A stretch of 36,257 nt of DNA from Thermovibrio sp. Lineage in GTDB: Bacteria > Aquificota > Aquificia > Desulfurobacteriales > Desulfurobacteriaceae. Position 1 is the first letter of the stretch. The number at the start of each line of letters is the position of its first letter. Shown here piece after piece: positions 16,362 through 24,653 of this stretch. The notes under the pieces were generated by a model. That model had not been told where the DNA came from. It was given only the letters and a program-made list of their open reading frames with translations, and did no database searches. Made by a program: the position numbers and the translations under genes. The DNA lies in NCBI GenBank assembly GCA_015488335.1, contig WFNZ01000057.1:1-36257 (forward strand), written 5' to 3'.

Positions 16362-17505
16362 GCTAATAGTTCCCCCTGCGGTGGGAGCTCTCATCGGCTA
16401 CTTCACAAACTACGTCGCCATAAAGATGCTCTTCAGGCCTTACAGGGCTTACTACGTTTTTGGAAAGAGAATTCCCTTTACACCCGGCCTTATTCCATCT
16501 AAGAGGGACAGGCTTGCCGATGCGATAGCTAAGGTGGTTAAGGAGAACCTCTTAACTGAGGAAACCCTCAGGAAACGCCTCAACGAGGAGAAGATAAGGG
16601 AGAGCCTGCGGCAGCTTGTTGAGGGCTTTTTGGAAAGCTTTAAAGAGAACTCCGGTGAGTTCCTCTCAGAATTCTCATCCCGTTTCGGAGACAGAAAAGT
16701 GGGAGAGGTTTTCGGAGAAGTTTTAGATGAGGGAACAGAAGGAGCTGTAAACTTCATTTTCAAACAGCTCCACGGGAAGAAGGTTGGAGAGGTTATTCCT
16801 CAGAGTTTAAAGATGGAATTTGAGAAGTTTTTAGACGAGAAGATTGACCAGATAGTTGATTACTTTGCAGAGGAGTCAAAGAGGAGCGAGTTCAGGGATG
16901 TTGTTTATTCCCTTATAAGGGAGAACCTTTCAAGGCTCAGGGAATTTATCCCGTTCCTTACAGATACAATGGTCTCATCGTTCAGCGAAAGGCTTACAAA
17001 CCTTGCTGTTGATCTAATAGAGAAAACTTCAAGTTCCCCAGACTTTAAGCTAAAGGTCTCAAAACTCATCTGGAGCAGAGTTCAGGATTTAATGAACAGG
17101 GAAATAAACACGGAAGGTGAAGGTTTTAAAAAGTTCGGGGAGATTTTAGAGAGAGCTCTCTCTTCATATGTTTTACAGCTAAAGGAGAGGGAACTCCGCC
17201 AGTTCCTTGAGGGAGAAACCTCTTTGAAGGTCTCTCAGTTTTTAGGGAGGTTGATAGCTGAGAACAAAGAAGCCCTCTCCTCTTTTATAACAGATGAGCT
17301 TTTGAAGGTTATTGAGAGGGAGCTCCCGGTAATCCTGGAAGCCATAGACATAGAAGGGCTTGCTCGTGAAAGGATAAACAGCCTTCCGATAGAGGAGGTT
17401 GAAGGGATGGTTTTAAAATTGATAGATGAGGAGCTCCGCTACATCACCCTCATGGGAGGAGTGCTGGGAGCTCTCATCGGGGCAGTTCAGATACTCATCA
17501 TTTAG
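16354..17505 (+). CDS. DUF445 family membrane protein
   Basis: A 383-aa protein of the DUF445 (YheB-like) family. The N terminus VPPAVGALIGYFTNYVAIKMLFRPY is the family signature, a membrane segment followed by a conserved patch. KRIPFTPGLIPSKRDRLADAIAKVV follows. A long charged helical middle leads to a C-terminal membrane anchor (YITLMGGVLGALIGAVQILII) that mirrors the N-terminal one, so both ends sit in the inner membrane. The start is TTG overlapping thpR by 8 bases, with GGAGG upstream. Function unknown in the family. Confidence 0.88.
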   Translation: MVELIVPPAVGALIGYFTNYVAIKMLFRPYRAYYVFGKRIPFTPGLIPSKRDRLADAIAKVVKENLLTEETLRKRLNEEKIRESLRQLVEGFLESFKENSGEFLSEFSSRFGDRKVGEVFGEVLDEGTEGAVNFIFKQLHGKKVGEVIPQSLKMEFEKFLDEKIDQIVDYFAEESKRSEFRDVVYSLIRENLSRLREFIPFLTDTMVSSFSERLTNLAVDLIEKTSSSPDFKLKVSKLIWSRVQDLMNREINTEGEGFKKFGEILERALSSYVLQLKERELRQFLEGETSLKVSQFLGRLIAENKEALSSFITDELLKVIERELPVILEAIDIEGLARERINSLPIEEVEGMVLKLIDEELRYITLMGGVLGALIGAVQILII

Positions 17506-17513
17506 GAGGGAAA

Positions 17514-18899
17514 ATGATAAAGTTCGGAACGGACGGATGGAGAGGTGTAATCTCAAAGGACTTTACCTTTGAGAACCTTCGGAAAGTTGCAGTTGCCCAC
17601 GGCCTTATGCTGAAGGAAGAAGGAGCGAAAAGGGTTGTTGTCGGCTACGACCTGAGGTTTCTCTCTGAGGAATACGGAAAGTTTGTTGCGGAGACGTTGG
17701 CAGGAATGGGACTTGAGGTTGACCTTTCAGACGGTTTCTGCCCGACTCCTGCGGTCTCTTACAACACAAAGTATGGAAATTACGACAACGGAATTGTCAT
17801 AACGGCTTCCCACAACTACGGGAAGTACAACGGCTACAAGGTAAAAGAGAGCTTTGGAGGAGCTGCAAGGACGGAAATAACAAGGAAAATAGAGGAAAAG
17901 CTCCCCGAAGCTGAAAAGATGGAAAGACCCGTTGGGGGGTTCAAGACAAAAGACCTTGTTTCTCCTTACGTTGAGGGGGTAAGGGAGCAAGTAGAGCTCT
18001 CCCTCTTTAAGGAGAAACCTGTAAAAATCGTCCACGACCCGATGTACGGAGCCCAGCAGGGGCTTATGTACAGAGCTCTCCTTGGAACAAAGGCCGAGCT
18101 CACAGAGATTCACGCCTACAGAGACCCCCTCTTTGGGGGGAAACACCCGGAACCCATAGTTGAGAAGAACATAACGGCCTTGATGGAGAAAGTGCGAGCA
18201 GTTAAGGCCGACATAGGAATTGCCCACGACGGAGACGGAGACAGGGTCGGAATAGTTGACGAAAACGGCCATTTTGTTAACTCCCAGATAGTCTATGCCC
18301 TGCTTCTTCTCCACGTTGTTAGAAACAAGGGAAATAGAGAAGGTGTTGTTGTTAAAACCGTCAGCACAGGCTATTTAGTAGATAGGGTCTGCAGGAAGTT
18401 GGGGTTAGAGCTCCTTGAAGTTCCAGTTGGATTTAAGAACATCAGCGAGGTAATCGTTAAGGAGAAAGTCCTCTTTGGAGGAGAGGAGAGCGGTGGATAC
18501 GCCCTCGTTGACTACCTGCCGGAAAGGGACGGCCTCTTAATGGGGCTATTAATGGTTGAGAAGATGCTGGCAGAGGATAAGACCGTTTCGCAGATGGTTG
18601 AAGACCTCTTTAAAGAGTTTGGAACAGCCTACTACAAGAGGATTGACCTGCCGGTTTCAGAGGAAGAGAGGAAAGCCCTTGAAAGGCTCAAGGAGAACCC
18701 GCCGAAAGAGTGGAAAGGGCTGAAGGTCAGCAGAGTTTTAACAATAGATGGAGTTAAGATAATCTTTGAGAACGACTCCTGGATTCTCTTCAGGCCATCT
18801 GGAACTGAGCCCGTTTTCAGGGTTTACGCAGAAACTCCAGATGAGAAGACAACAGAAGAGCTTTTAAACTGGGGCGTTAGTTTAGTTAAAACCAATTAG
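17514..18899 (+). CDS. Phosphoglucomutase/phosphomannomutase family protein
   Basis: Alpha-D-phosphohexomutase of 461 aa. All four active-site regions are there: the phosphoserine loop TASHN with S99, the metal loop DGDGDR near 240, the sugar-binding loop GGEESGGYALVDY near 323, and the phosphate-binding loop RPSGTEP near 430. The residues after TASHN are YGKYNGYK rather than the commoner NPxxxNGxK, which is unusual but seen in some thermophile members. It interconverts hexose 1- and 6-phosphates; glucose, mannose or glucosamine specificity cannot be told. ATG start with AGGAGG about 5 bases upstream, 8 bases after the DUF445 stop. Confidence 0.93.
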   Translation: MIKFGTDGWRGVISKDFTFENLRKVAVAHGLMLKEEGAKRVVVGYDLRFLSEEYGKFVAETLAGMGLEVDLSDGFCPTPAVSYNTKYGNYDNGIVITASHNYGKYNGYKVKESFGGAARTEITRKIEEKLPEAEKMERPVGGFKTKDLVSPYVEGVREQVELSLFKEKPVKIVHDPMYGAQQGLMYRALLGTKAELTEIHAYRDPLFGGKHPEPIVEKNITALMEKVRAVKADIGIAHDGDGDRVGIVDENGHFVNSQIVYALLLLHVVRNKGNREGVVVKTVSTGYLVDRVCRKLGLELLEVPVGFKNISEVIVKEKVLFGGEESGGYALVDYLPERDGLLMGLLMVEKMLAEDKTVSQMVEDLFKEFGTAYYKRIDLPVSEEERKALERLKENPPKEWKGLKVSRVLTIDGVKIIFENDSWILFRPSGTEPVFRVYAETPDEKTTEELLNWGVSLVKTN

Positions 18900-18908
18900 G
18901 AGGGAGAG

Positions 18909-19802
18909 ATGGCAGAAGGATACAGCTACAGCGAAAGGCAGCCTCAAGTGATGAAAGACTACGTTTACGTTCTTGGAGAGGCTGTAAAGAAGGCGCCGGA
19001 GCTCCGGGGCGTTCCAACCGGCGTAAAAGGATTAGATGATCTTTTTTTCAAAGTTGAGGTTGAAGATGGGAAACCTGTCCGCAAGCCCTTAGGGGGAATT
19101 CCCGAATACGCCGTTGTAAACCTTACGGGAATGCCCGATACCGGTAAGAGCCTTATGGCCGAACAGTTCACGATAAAACAGGCCTCTATGGGGCAGAAGG
19201 TCTGCTTTGTAACGGTTGAGAGCCCTGCAAATTTCGTTGCAGCGGGGCTGAAGGAGAGAGCTCTGGCAATGGGGGTAAACTTTGAGGAAATTGAGGATAA
19301 CATCATCCTGATAGATGCGGCCAGCAACTCAAGGCTGAGAGACGACATCCCTACAATGCTTGATACCCTTGCTTACGTTTACAGAACCTACCACTGCCAC
19401 AGAACGGTGATAGACTCAATTACGGGGCTATATGAAGCGAAAGAGATGCTTGCCCGCTCAATCGTAAGAGCTTTCTTTAACTTCATGAAGAAGTGGTATC
19501 AGACCGCCATCTTCGTTTCACAGAAGAGGAGCGGACACGACGAGCTCTCCGCAGAGGCCGCCGGAGGCTACGCCGTAGGACACATTGTAGACTGCACAGT
19601 GGTTCTATCAAAAGAGATTCTCCTTTCACCTTCAAGGGCAAGGGCTTTCAAGAAGGAGCTCGGAGACATTCTGAGACTTTTCAGGATAGACGGCTGCAGG
19701 CTCTGTGGTCACGATACGAGGCTCCACCTGATGGAGATTACAGAGCTTGGCCTGGTTGAGATAAAAGAGCCACTTGTTGAATACCTGAGGGGAAGGAAGT
19801 GA
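18909..19802 (+). CDS. KaiC/RecA-like ATPase with C-terminal zinc-knuckle-like motif
   Basis: A 297-aa single-domain RecA-superfamily ATPase of the KaiC/RAD55 type. PTGVKGLDDLF at 36-46 is typical of the family entry, Walker A is GMPDTGKS at 74-81, and the Walker B-like strand is RTVIDSITG. A GGYAVGHIVDCTVVLSKE segment resembles KaiC strands. The C-terminal part contains CRLCGHDTRLH, a possible metal or RNA-binding knuckle. No second KaiC domain is present and no kaiA or kaiB is near, so a clock role is not suggested. ATG start, AGGAGG just upstream, 9 bases after the mutase. Its stop overlaps the next start (GTGA). Function unknown. Confidence 0.8.
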   Translation: MAEGYSYSERQPQVMKDYVYVLGEAVKKAPELRGVPTGVKGLDDLFFKVEVEDGKPVRKPLGGIPEYAVVNLTGMPDTGKSLMAEQFTIKQASMGQKVCFVTVESPANFVAAGLKERALAMGVNFEEIEDNIILIDAASNSRLRDDIPTMLDTLAYVYRTYHCHRTVIDSITGLYEAKEMLARSIVRAFFNFMKKWYQTAIFVSQKRSGHDELSAEAAGGYAVGHIVDCTVVLSKEILLSPSRARAFKKELGDILRLFRIDGCRLCGHDTRLHLMEITELGLVEIKEPLVEYLRGRK

Positions 19803-20248
19803 AAACAGTTTCAGTTATAGGTGATGGGGGAGCTCCCGAGGGGAGTCTCCTCTACGAAACAGCAAGAGAAGTAGGGCGGCTTGTTGCAGAGAGGGGATAC
19901 GTTCTAATTACCGGCGGGCTTTTCGGCGTTATGGAAGGGGCATCAAGGGGAGCAAAAGAAAAAGGGGGACTTACCGTTGGAATACTTCCACACTATGAAA
20001 ACCTCTCTAATCCTTACGTTGACATTAAAATTCCTTCAGGAATGGGTCATGCAAGAAACGTTATAGTTGTTTCATCGGCAAGTAAAATAGTAGTTGCAGT
20101 TGGGGGAAACTACGGAACTCTCAGTGAAATAGCCCACGCATTAAAGCTCGGGAAAAAAGTTGTGGGCTTTAGAACGTGGGAGATAGAGGGAATTGAGAAC
20201 TATGAAAATAGTAAGGACTTTGTTGCTTACCTTAGTTCTCTGCTTTAG
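19799..20248 (+). CDS. TIGR00725-type LOG-like Rossmann protein
   Basis: A 149-aa protein related to the LOG/lysine-decarboxylase-like superfamily. It shows VSVIGDG at the start, LITGGLFGVMEGASRGAKEKGG, and the family loop VGGNYGTLSEIAHALKLGK, which corresponds to the PGGxGT nucleotide-binding motif. True LOG proteins release cytokinin-type bases from nucleotides, but this short group has no proven activity. The GTG start overlaps the previous stop by four bases. Its 3' end overlaps the next gene by about 47 bases. Fold call firm, function unknown. Confidence 0.82.
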   Translation: MKTVSVIGDGGAPEGSLLYETAREVGRLVAERGYVLITGGLFGVMEGASRGAKEKGGLTVGILPHYENLSNPYVDIKIPSGMGHARNVIVVSSASKIVVAVGGNYGTLSEIAHALKLGKKVVGFRTWEIEGIENYENSKDFVAYLSSLL

Positions 20249-21497
20249 CTTTGGCCTTTTTAGTAAGGTTTTACCAGAAACAGATGCAGGAGTTAAAAAT
20301 AAACCTTCTCCGCCTGTGTCGGTTTATAACCTTCTTCTGAAACTTGAAGAAGATTTAAAGTCAGGAAAACCCAAATCCACCATTCTTTTAGACCTGAGAC
20401 AGATTGAAAAGGCTAAAGGAAGTCTTCCTGTTTCTTATATACCCGATTTAAACTACTTGATGGGTTCGCAGGTAGAGAGAGTTCCAACGACAGAACTTAC
20501 TCTTTTCAAAAAGTTGGCCTATTACATCTATCCGTTGGAAGTTGCTCTTAAAGTTTTTCTATTTCTTCTCCTTTTTTATACGTTTATCTTCTATTTTCAG
20601 AATACTGAAATCCAGCCTCTTATGAAGAGAGTCCTTACTGTAGCTGGAGTTTCCTTTTTAGTTTTGTCTTTTGTTGTCAATATTGGCTCTCTGATTTATG
20701 TTGTTGTAGGGTTTGGTTTTATACTTTTAGCAGTTTTGAAGAAAAAACGTTTAAGTTTCTACTTATTATTAGCTGCTTCTCTCCTTTTTATTTCACAAGT
20801 AATTTACGATAATGCTTTTCAAAGAGTAGAGTCAGACAACTTACTGTACTACATCAAAGTAAGTAGAGACGGTTATGCTCCAGACTATCTAATTAAGAAA
20901 GTTTTTTTGGATGAGAGAAGTTCAACTGTTGAAAGCGTAACTTCTCAGCTTGCCCTTGGCAAAGTTGATGCGGTTAAAAGGCTTGAAAACTTAAAGTTCT
21001 CTGATCCTCTTCGTCAGTCTATAGTTTTTAACGATTACGGTTACGTCTACTTTCTTTTAGGGGATTTTAAGAGAGCTCTCTCTCTCTTTAAGAGCGCTTT
21101 CAAGCTCTACCCTTCTCCAGAGTTAAAGTACAACCTCTACCTGACCTACTCTTCCCTTCTCAAGTTAGAGGAAGCCAACCGTTTAAAGGGCGAACTCCTT
21201 AAAAAAGGAATTTCAGTAGAGAAACTGCCGCCTGTCCCTGTTCTTATTCACCTGTCTGCTCCTCTGCCGGGTTATGTTTTCCCGTTTGATTACCTTATCG
21301 GTTTTCTGTTAGGAATTCTTGCTGGCGTAGTCTTCGCCCGGTTTTACCTGGCTACTTTTGGCAATTTTGAGCCGGAGCTCCTTTTAGTTCCCGGTATGAG
21401 AGCGTTTATAAACTCTCGCGTAAGACACATTTTCCTTGCATCCCTTATAGTTTTCCTCGTTAATATAATCTTAGGAAGATTGATATGCAGCGTGTAA
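20202..21497 (+). CDS. Unknown inner-membrane protein with TPR-like segment
   Basis: I do not recognise this 431-aa protein. It starts with a signal peptide or anchor (MKIVRTLLLTLVLCFSFGLF) and has a periplasm-like stretch to about residue 110. Then come about four closely spaced membrane segments (about 112-205), a soluble part with a TPR-like pair (DYGYVYFLLGDFKRALSLFKSAFKLYP, then PELKYNLYLTYSSLLKLEEA), and two more membrane segments near the C terminus. I chose ATG 20202 with GAGGG 11 bases upstream; TTG 20193 is possible. It overlaps the upstream gene by 47 bases and the downstream one by 13, so the three are coupled. A role in envelope assembly is plausible but unproven. Confidence 0.72.
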   Translation: MKIVRTLLLTLVLCFSFGLFSKVLPETDAGVKNKPSPPVSVYNLLLKLEEDLKSGKPKSTILLDLRQIEKAKGSLPVSYIPDLNYLMGSQVERVPTTELTLFKKLAYYIYPLEVALKVFLFLLLFYTFIFYFQNTEIQPLMKRVLTVAGVSFLVLSFVVNIGSLIYVVVGFGFILLAVLKKKRLSFYLLLAASLLFISQVIYDNAFQRVESDNLLYYIKVSRDGYAPDYLIKKVFLDERSSTVESVTSQLALGKVDAVKRLENLKFSDPLRQSIVFNDYGYVYFLLGDFKRALSLFKSAFKLYPSPELKYNLYLTYSSLLKLEEANRLKGELLKKGISVEKLPPVPVLIHLSAPLPGYVFPFDYLIGFLLGILAGVVFARFYLATFGNFEPELLLVPGMRAFINSRVRHIFLASLIVFLVNIILGRLICSV

Positions 21498-22327
21498 AGG
21501 GGCGGCTGAACAGCTTAGATGATTTAATAATTTTTATTGATAGATTAAAAGAGACGGGTGGGCTTTTAGACCTTTATCTTCCCTATTTTAATGAGGAAGT
21601 AGAGATCTGTTACGATGGAATAAATTTTCACCTCTCTACAAATATCTCAGATTTTCCAGAGAAGAAGGCACTGAAAGTTTTTATAGAAAAGTGGCTTTTA
21701 AACGACCTATCCCCTGAATTTGAGTTTATAGAGGGAGAGCAGTGTACATCTGGAATACCGGTTTTTGAAGATGAGCTGCTTCAGGTTATTAAAGACCCTT
21801 TTTTGGAGATGGTGAAGGAGCTCCCCTCCTACTTTGAAATAACAAAGATAGACGTTAAAAGAGTTCCTTCGTTTTTGGTGGCTCACTGGACTGCAAGACG
21901 GCCTGTTAGTAGAGAAGAGGTTTACAGATACGGCTTGACTCTCTCTGACATTTTAAGGTATATTGAAGCAGGTTTAATAGAAATTAAACAATTTACGGTT
22001 ATGGAGAGTTTCCCCTATAAACTTAGGCTTTTTGTTCAGGCTCTGGCTCTTCTGGTGGTTATCTACTTTGCTCTCCCTTTGGGCTATTTGAAGTTTAACC
22101 GACTGAAAGTTCCAGAATCTATCAACTGGGGACTGAGAGACCAGATAGTAAAAGGCAAAGTGAGGGAGAAACTGCCGGTTAAGGGGTGTTTGCGAACCAA
22201 CTTCTACTTGATGGGAGATAAGGTCGTCAATCCTGGAATTGACGGAATTGTCGGAACAGGAGACGACATTGCTGTTAAACTCCCTGACAGCGGTTACAGA
22301 CCTGTATTTGCCCTTCCGGTGAAGTAA
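21485..22327 (+). CDS. Unknown single-pass membrane protein
   Basis: A 280-aa protein I cannot assign. Residues 1-180 look like a soluble cytosolic region with mixed helices and strands (LNSLDDLIIFIDRLKETGG at the start, VSREEVYRYGLTLSDILRYIEAG later). A single membrane segment follows (about 186-204, FVQALALLVVIYFALPLGY), then a short extracytoplasmic tail ending NPGIDGIVGTGDDIAVKLPD. That last piece resembles the glycine-aspartate loops of calcium-binding or pilin-like tails, but a family call is not justified. It begins inside the previous gene and ends in TAATG shared with aroK, so it is tightly coupled on both sides. Confidence 0.7.
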   Translation: MQRVKGRLNSLDDLIIFIDRLKETGGLLDLYLPYFNEEVEICYDGINFHLSTNISDFPEKKALKVFIEKWLLNDLSPEFEFIEGEQCTSGIPVFEDELLQVIKDPFLEMVKELPSYFEITKIDVKRVPSFLVAHWTARRPVSREEVYRYGLTLSDILRYIEAGLIEIKQFTVMESFPYKLRLFVQALALLVVIYFALPLGYLKFNRLKVPESINWGLRDQIVKGKVREKLPVKGCLRTNFYLMGDKVVNPGIDGIVGTGDDIAVKLPDSGYRPVFALPVK

Positions 22328-22866
22328 TGAAAGTAGTTTTGATAGGTTTTATGGGTAGTGGCAAGTCAACGGTAGGAAAACTCCTTTCAAAAAAGACCTC
22401 TCTACCTTTTGTAGATCTTGATTCGGTTATTGTTGAAAGAGAAGGTAGAACCATTCCAGAGATTTTCAGAGAGGAAGGAGAAGAGTTTTTCAGAGAGTTA
22501 GAAAGGGAAATGTTAATCTCTGAACTTCGTAGAGAGGGAAGTTTTGTCCTCTCTACCGGAGGTGGAGCTCCTGCCTACAGGAACAACATGGAAGTTATAA
22601 ACTCACTTGCCACTTCTGTTTTCCTCTACGCTGATTTTGAAACCCTATACGGCAGGATTTCAGGGGACGGGAATAGACCTCTCGCTTCCCTTGAGAAGGA
22701 GAAACTGAGGGAACTCTACCAGAAAAGGCTTCCCTTTTACAGAAAAGCCCACTTTACAGTTGACACAACGGGAAAAACGCCAGAAGAGGTTGCCGAAGAA
22801 GTTATTTCACTCTTATCCGTCGGGAAAGGTAAACCCAACCAAGAAGGGCAAGGAGGCCAGACATAG
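22327..22866 (+). CDS. aroK: Shikimate kinase
   Basis: Phosphorylates shikimate at the 3-hydroxyl with ATP, the fifth step of aromatic amino-acid synthesis. At 179 aa it is normal length. Walker A is GFMGSGKST at 7-15. The shikimate-binding block is STGGGAPAYRNN near residue 78 with the conserved GGG, and DLDSVI and RPL are also in place. The C-terminal tail past residue 160 (SVGKGKPNQEGQGGQT) is unstructured-looking. It is produced by the 65 bases that overlap the convergent UPF0104 gene. ATG overlaps the previous stop by one base. It is the last gene of the operon that starts at thpR. Confidence 0.94.
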   Translation: MKVVLIGFMGSGKSTVGKLLSKKTSLPFVDLDSVIVEREGRTIPEIFREEGEEFFRELEREMLISELRREGSFVLSTGGGAPAYRNNMEVINSLATSVFLYADFETLYGRISGDGNRPLASLEKEKLRELYQKRLPFYRKAHFTVDTTGKTPEEVAEEVISLLSVGKGKPNQEGQGGQT

Positions 22867-23701
22867 TAAAGAGAAGAAGGTGAAAGTAGAAGGCTACTGT
22901 TAGAGCGTAGCTTCCCTTAAATCCTAAAAGGGCAAAGCCTCCAACAAGACCTGCCTCGTAAGTTCCAAAACCGCCAATGCTGTGAATGGGTAGAACCGTT
23001 GTCAGCTCTCCGAAAGTCGCTGCAAAAGTGCTCTCAAAGAAGTTAAGGTTCAGCCTTCCTGCCTTCATTATGAAGTAAAAGGCGGTGAACTTTGTAAGCC
23101 AGTTGAGGAGGGAATAGAGGAAAACAAAAATAAGGTTCCGTGCCGACTTGAACTCGTAAAAGAAGAAAAAGAGGGCTGAAGCGAAGCCGAAACGCTTTTT
23201 TAAAAGTTTTAAAAGTTTAAAACCCAAAATTAACGTTAGAACTATGAGAATACATAGAAATAAGGAGACCCAGAGGAACTTCCTGTTATTTACCGAAACC
23301 CCAAACGTTGCAATCGTGAACAGGATTGAGAGGGAAAGTAGGTCAAAGAGCCTTGCAACAACAAGGGCTGCAGAGGAGATTACGCCTTCAACTCCAAATA
23401 GCTTTTTGAGGATTATCGGAAAGGAGGCTTCCCCTGAGCGAAAAGGGAGTAAGTTGTTAAAAAAAGTGTGTACAGCCATAACTGCTGCAAGGTCTTCCGT
23501 TTTGATTTGAGGAAAGAAGAGCGTAAATCTCTTTGCCCTGAAGTAGTAGGTAAGGGTATAGAGGAGAAGAGAGAGGATGAGGAACGGAAGGTAGAGCTCT
23601 CCTAAAATCCTCTTCAGGTTGTGAAAAACGTCGTACTCGTAGAGGAAGTAGAGGAAAACGGCAAGAATTATTAAGGAAACAGCTAAACTACCCCTCTTCA
23701 A
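22802..23701 (-). CDS. UPF0104 / lysylphosphatidylglycerol synthase-type membrane protein
   Basis: A 299-aa polytopic inner-membrane protein with about eight hydrophobic segments, matching the membrane (flippase-like) domain of the MprF/UPF0104 family without the catalytic domain. The signature IHSIGGFGTYEAGLVGGF lies near residue 245, and FFNNLLPFRSGEASFP near 75 is also characteristic. Such proteins are thought to move lipids or lipid-linked intermediates. It is last in a three-gene minus-strand operon, overlapping the glycosyltransferase by 14 bases. A role in flipping the sugar-lipid made upstream is a reasonable inference. Its 3' end overlaps aroK tail-to-tail by 65 bases. Confidence 0.82.
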   Translation of the reverse strand: MKRGSLAVSLIILAVFLYFLYEYDVFHNLKRILGELYLPFLILSLLLYTLTYYFRAKRFTLFFPQIKTEDLAAVMAVHTFFNNLLPFRSGEASFPIILKKLFGVEGVISSAALVVARLFDLLSLSILFTIATFGVSVNNRKFLWVSLFLCILIVLTLILGFKLLKLLKKRFGFASALFFFFYEFKSARNLIFVFLYSLLNWLTKFTAFYFIMKAGRLNLNFFESTFAATFGELTTVLPIHSIGGFGTYEAGLVGGFALLGFKGSYALTVAFYFHLLLFTMSGLLALLGWVYLSRRIRVK

Positions 23702-24653
23702 CGTTGAGAGCTCTCCTTACAACGTAGGGTTTCTTGTTCTGGGATTCAAAGTAGATCCTCATCAGCATCTCACTTATCAGGCCTGTTGTGAACATCTGAA
23801 TTCCGGCAAGGATGAACATAACAGAGATGATGAGCAGAGGCCTGTTCCCTATGGAGTGGCCTGTTAACTTCAGGATTACAAGGTAGGTAAAGGGGAGAGC
23901 TCCCAGCAGAAACAGAACTATCCCCAGGAGACCGAAGAAGTGGATGGGCTTCTGGAGAAACTTCTTCATAAACCAGATGAAAAAGAGGTCGGAGATAACT
24001 TTAAACGTCCTTGAAATTCCGTACTTTGACTTCCCGTAGATCCTAGGGTGGTGCTCAACGGGTATCTCAATAATCCTGTCAACGGAAGTTACTGTTGAGG
24101 CAAGGGCTGGGATGAACCTGTGGAGCTCCCCGTAGAGCCTAACCCTCTTTATTACATCACTCCTGTAGGCCTTCAGCGTGCAGCCGTAGTCGTGGATCCT
24201 TACGCCCGTTAACTTTCCAATCAGCCAGTTTGCAATTTTTGACGGAAGCTTCCTTGAGATTGCTGCGTCTTTTCTGTTTTTCCTCCAGCCGCTGACTACG
24301 TCGTAGCCCTCCTCAATCTTCTCAAGGAGCCTTGGAATGTCTTTGGGATCGTTCTGGAGGTCTCCATCCATAGTAATTATTACGTCTCCCGTTGCGTAGT
24401 CCATTCCGGCAACCATTGCAGGAGTCTGGCCAAAGTTTCTGGCAAACTCAATAATCTTAACCTTTTTGTCCTTTTTCGCCAGCTCCTCTAAAATCTCCTC
24501 TGTTCTGTCTGTGCTTCCGTCGTTTACAAAGATTATCTCGTAGTCGTAGGGAAGAGAATCAAGAACCTCTTTCAGCCTCTCGTAGAGAATCGGAACGTTC
24601 TCCTCTTCGTTGTAAACGGGAATAACAACAGAAACCTTCTTAACCTTTTCCAT
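23688..24653 (-). CDS. Family 2 glycosyltransferase, DPM1/ArnC-like, with two C-terminal membrane segments
   Basis: A 321-aa GT-A enzyme that moves a sugar from a nucleotide donor to polyprenyl phosphate. Typical features are VSVVIPVYNEEENV at the start, FVNDGSTDRT near 45, the DxD metal site MDGDLQNDP near 96, YGKSKYG near 213, and two membrane segments after about residue 233. This layout is that of ArnC, GtrB and dolichol-phosphate mannosyltransferase. The sugar is unknown. It overlaps the ArnT-like gene upstream and the flippase-like gene downstream by 14 bases each. The trio forms a neat make, flip and transfer set, probably for lipid A or another envelope polymer. Confidence 0.92.
   Translation of the reverse strand: MEKVKKVSVVIPVYNEEENVPILYERLKEVLDSLPYDYEIIFVNDGSTDRTEEILEELAKKDKKVKIIEFARNFGQTPAMVAGMDYATGDVIITMDGDLQNDPKDIPRLLEKIEEGYDVVSGWRKNRKDAAISRKLPSKIANWLIGKLTGVRIHDYGCTLKAYRSDVIKRVRLYGELHRFIPALASTVTSVDRIIEIPVEHHPRIYGKSKYGISRTFKVISDLFFIWFMKKFLQKPIHFFGLLGIVLFLLGALPFTYLVILKLTGHSIGNRPLLIISVMFILAGIQMFTTGLISEMLMRIYFESQNKKPYVVRRALNVEEG

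Noticed and set aside
18909-19802. Circadian clock KaiC
   Set aside because: Only one ATPase domain, no duplicated Walker motifs, and no kaiA or kaiB nearby.
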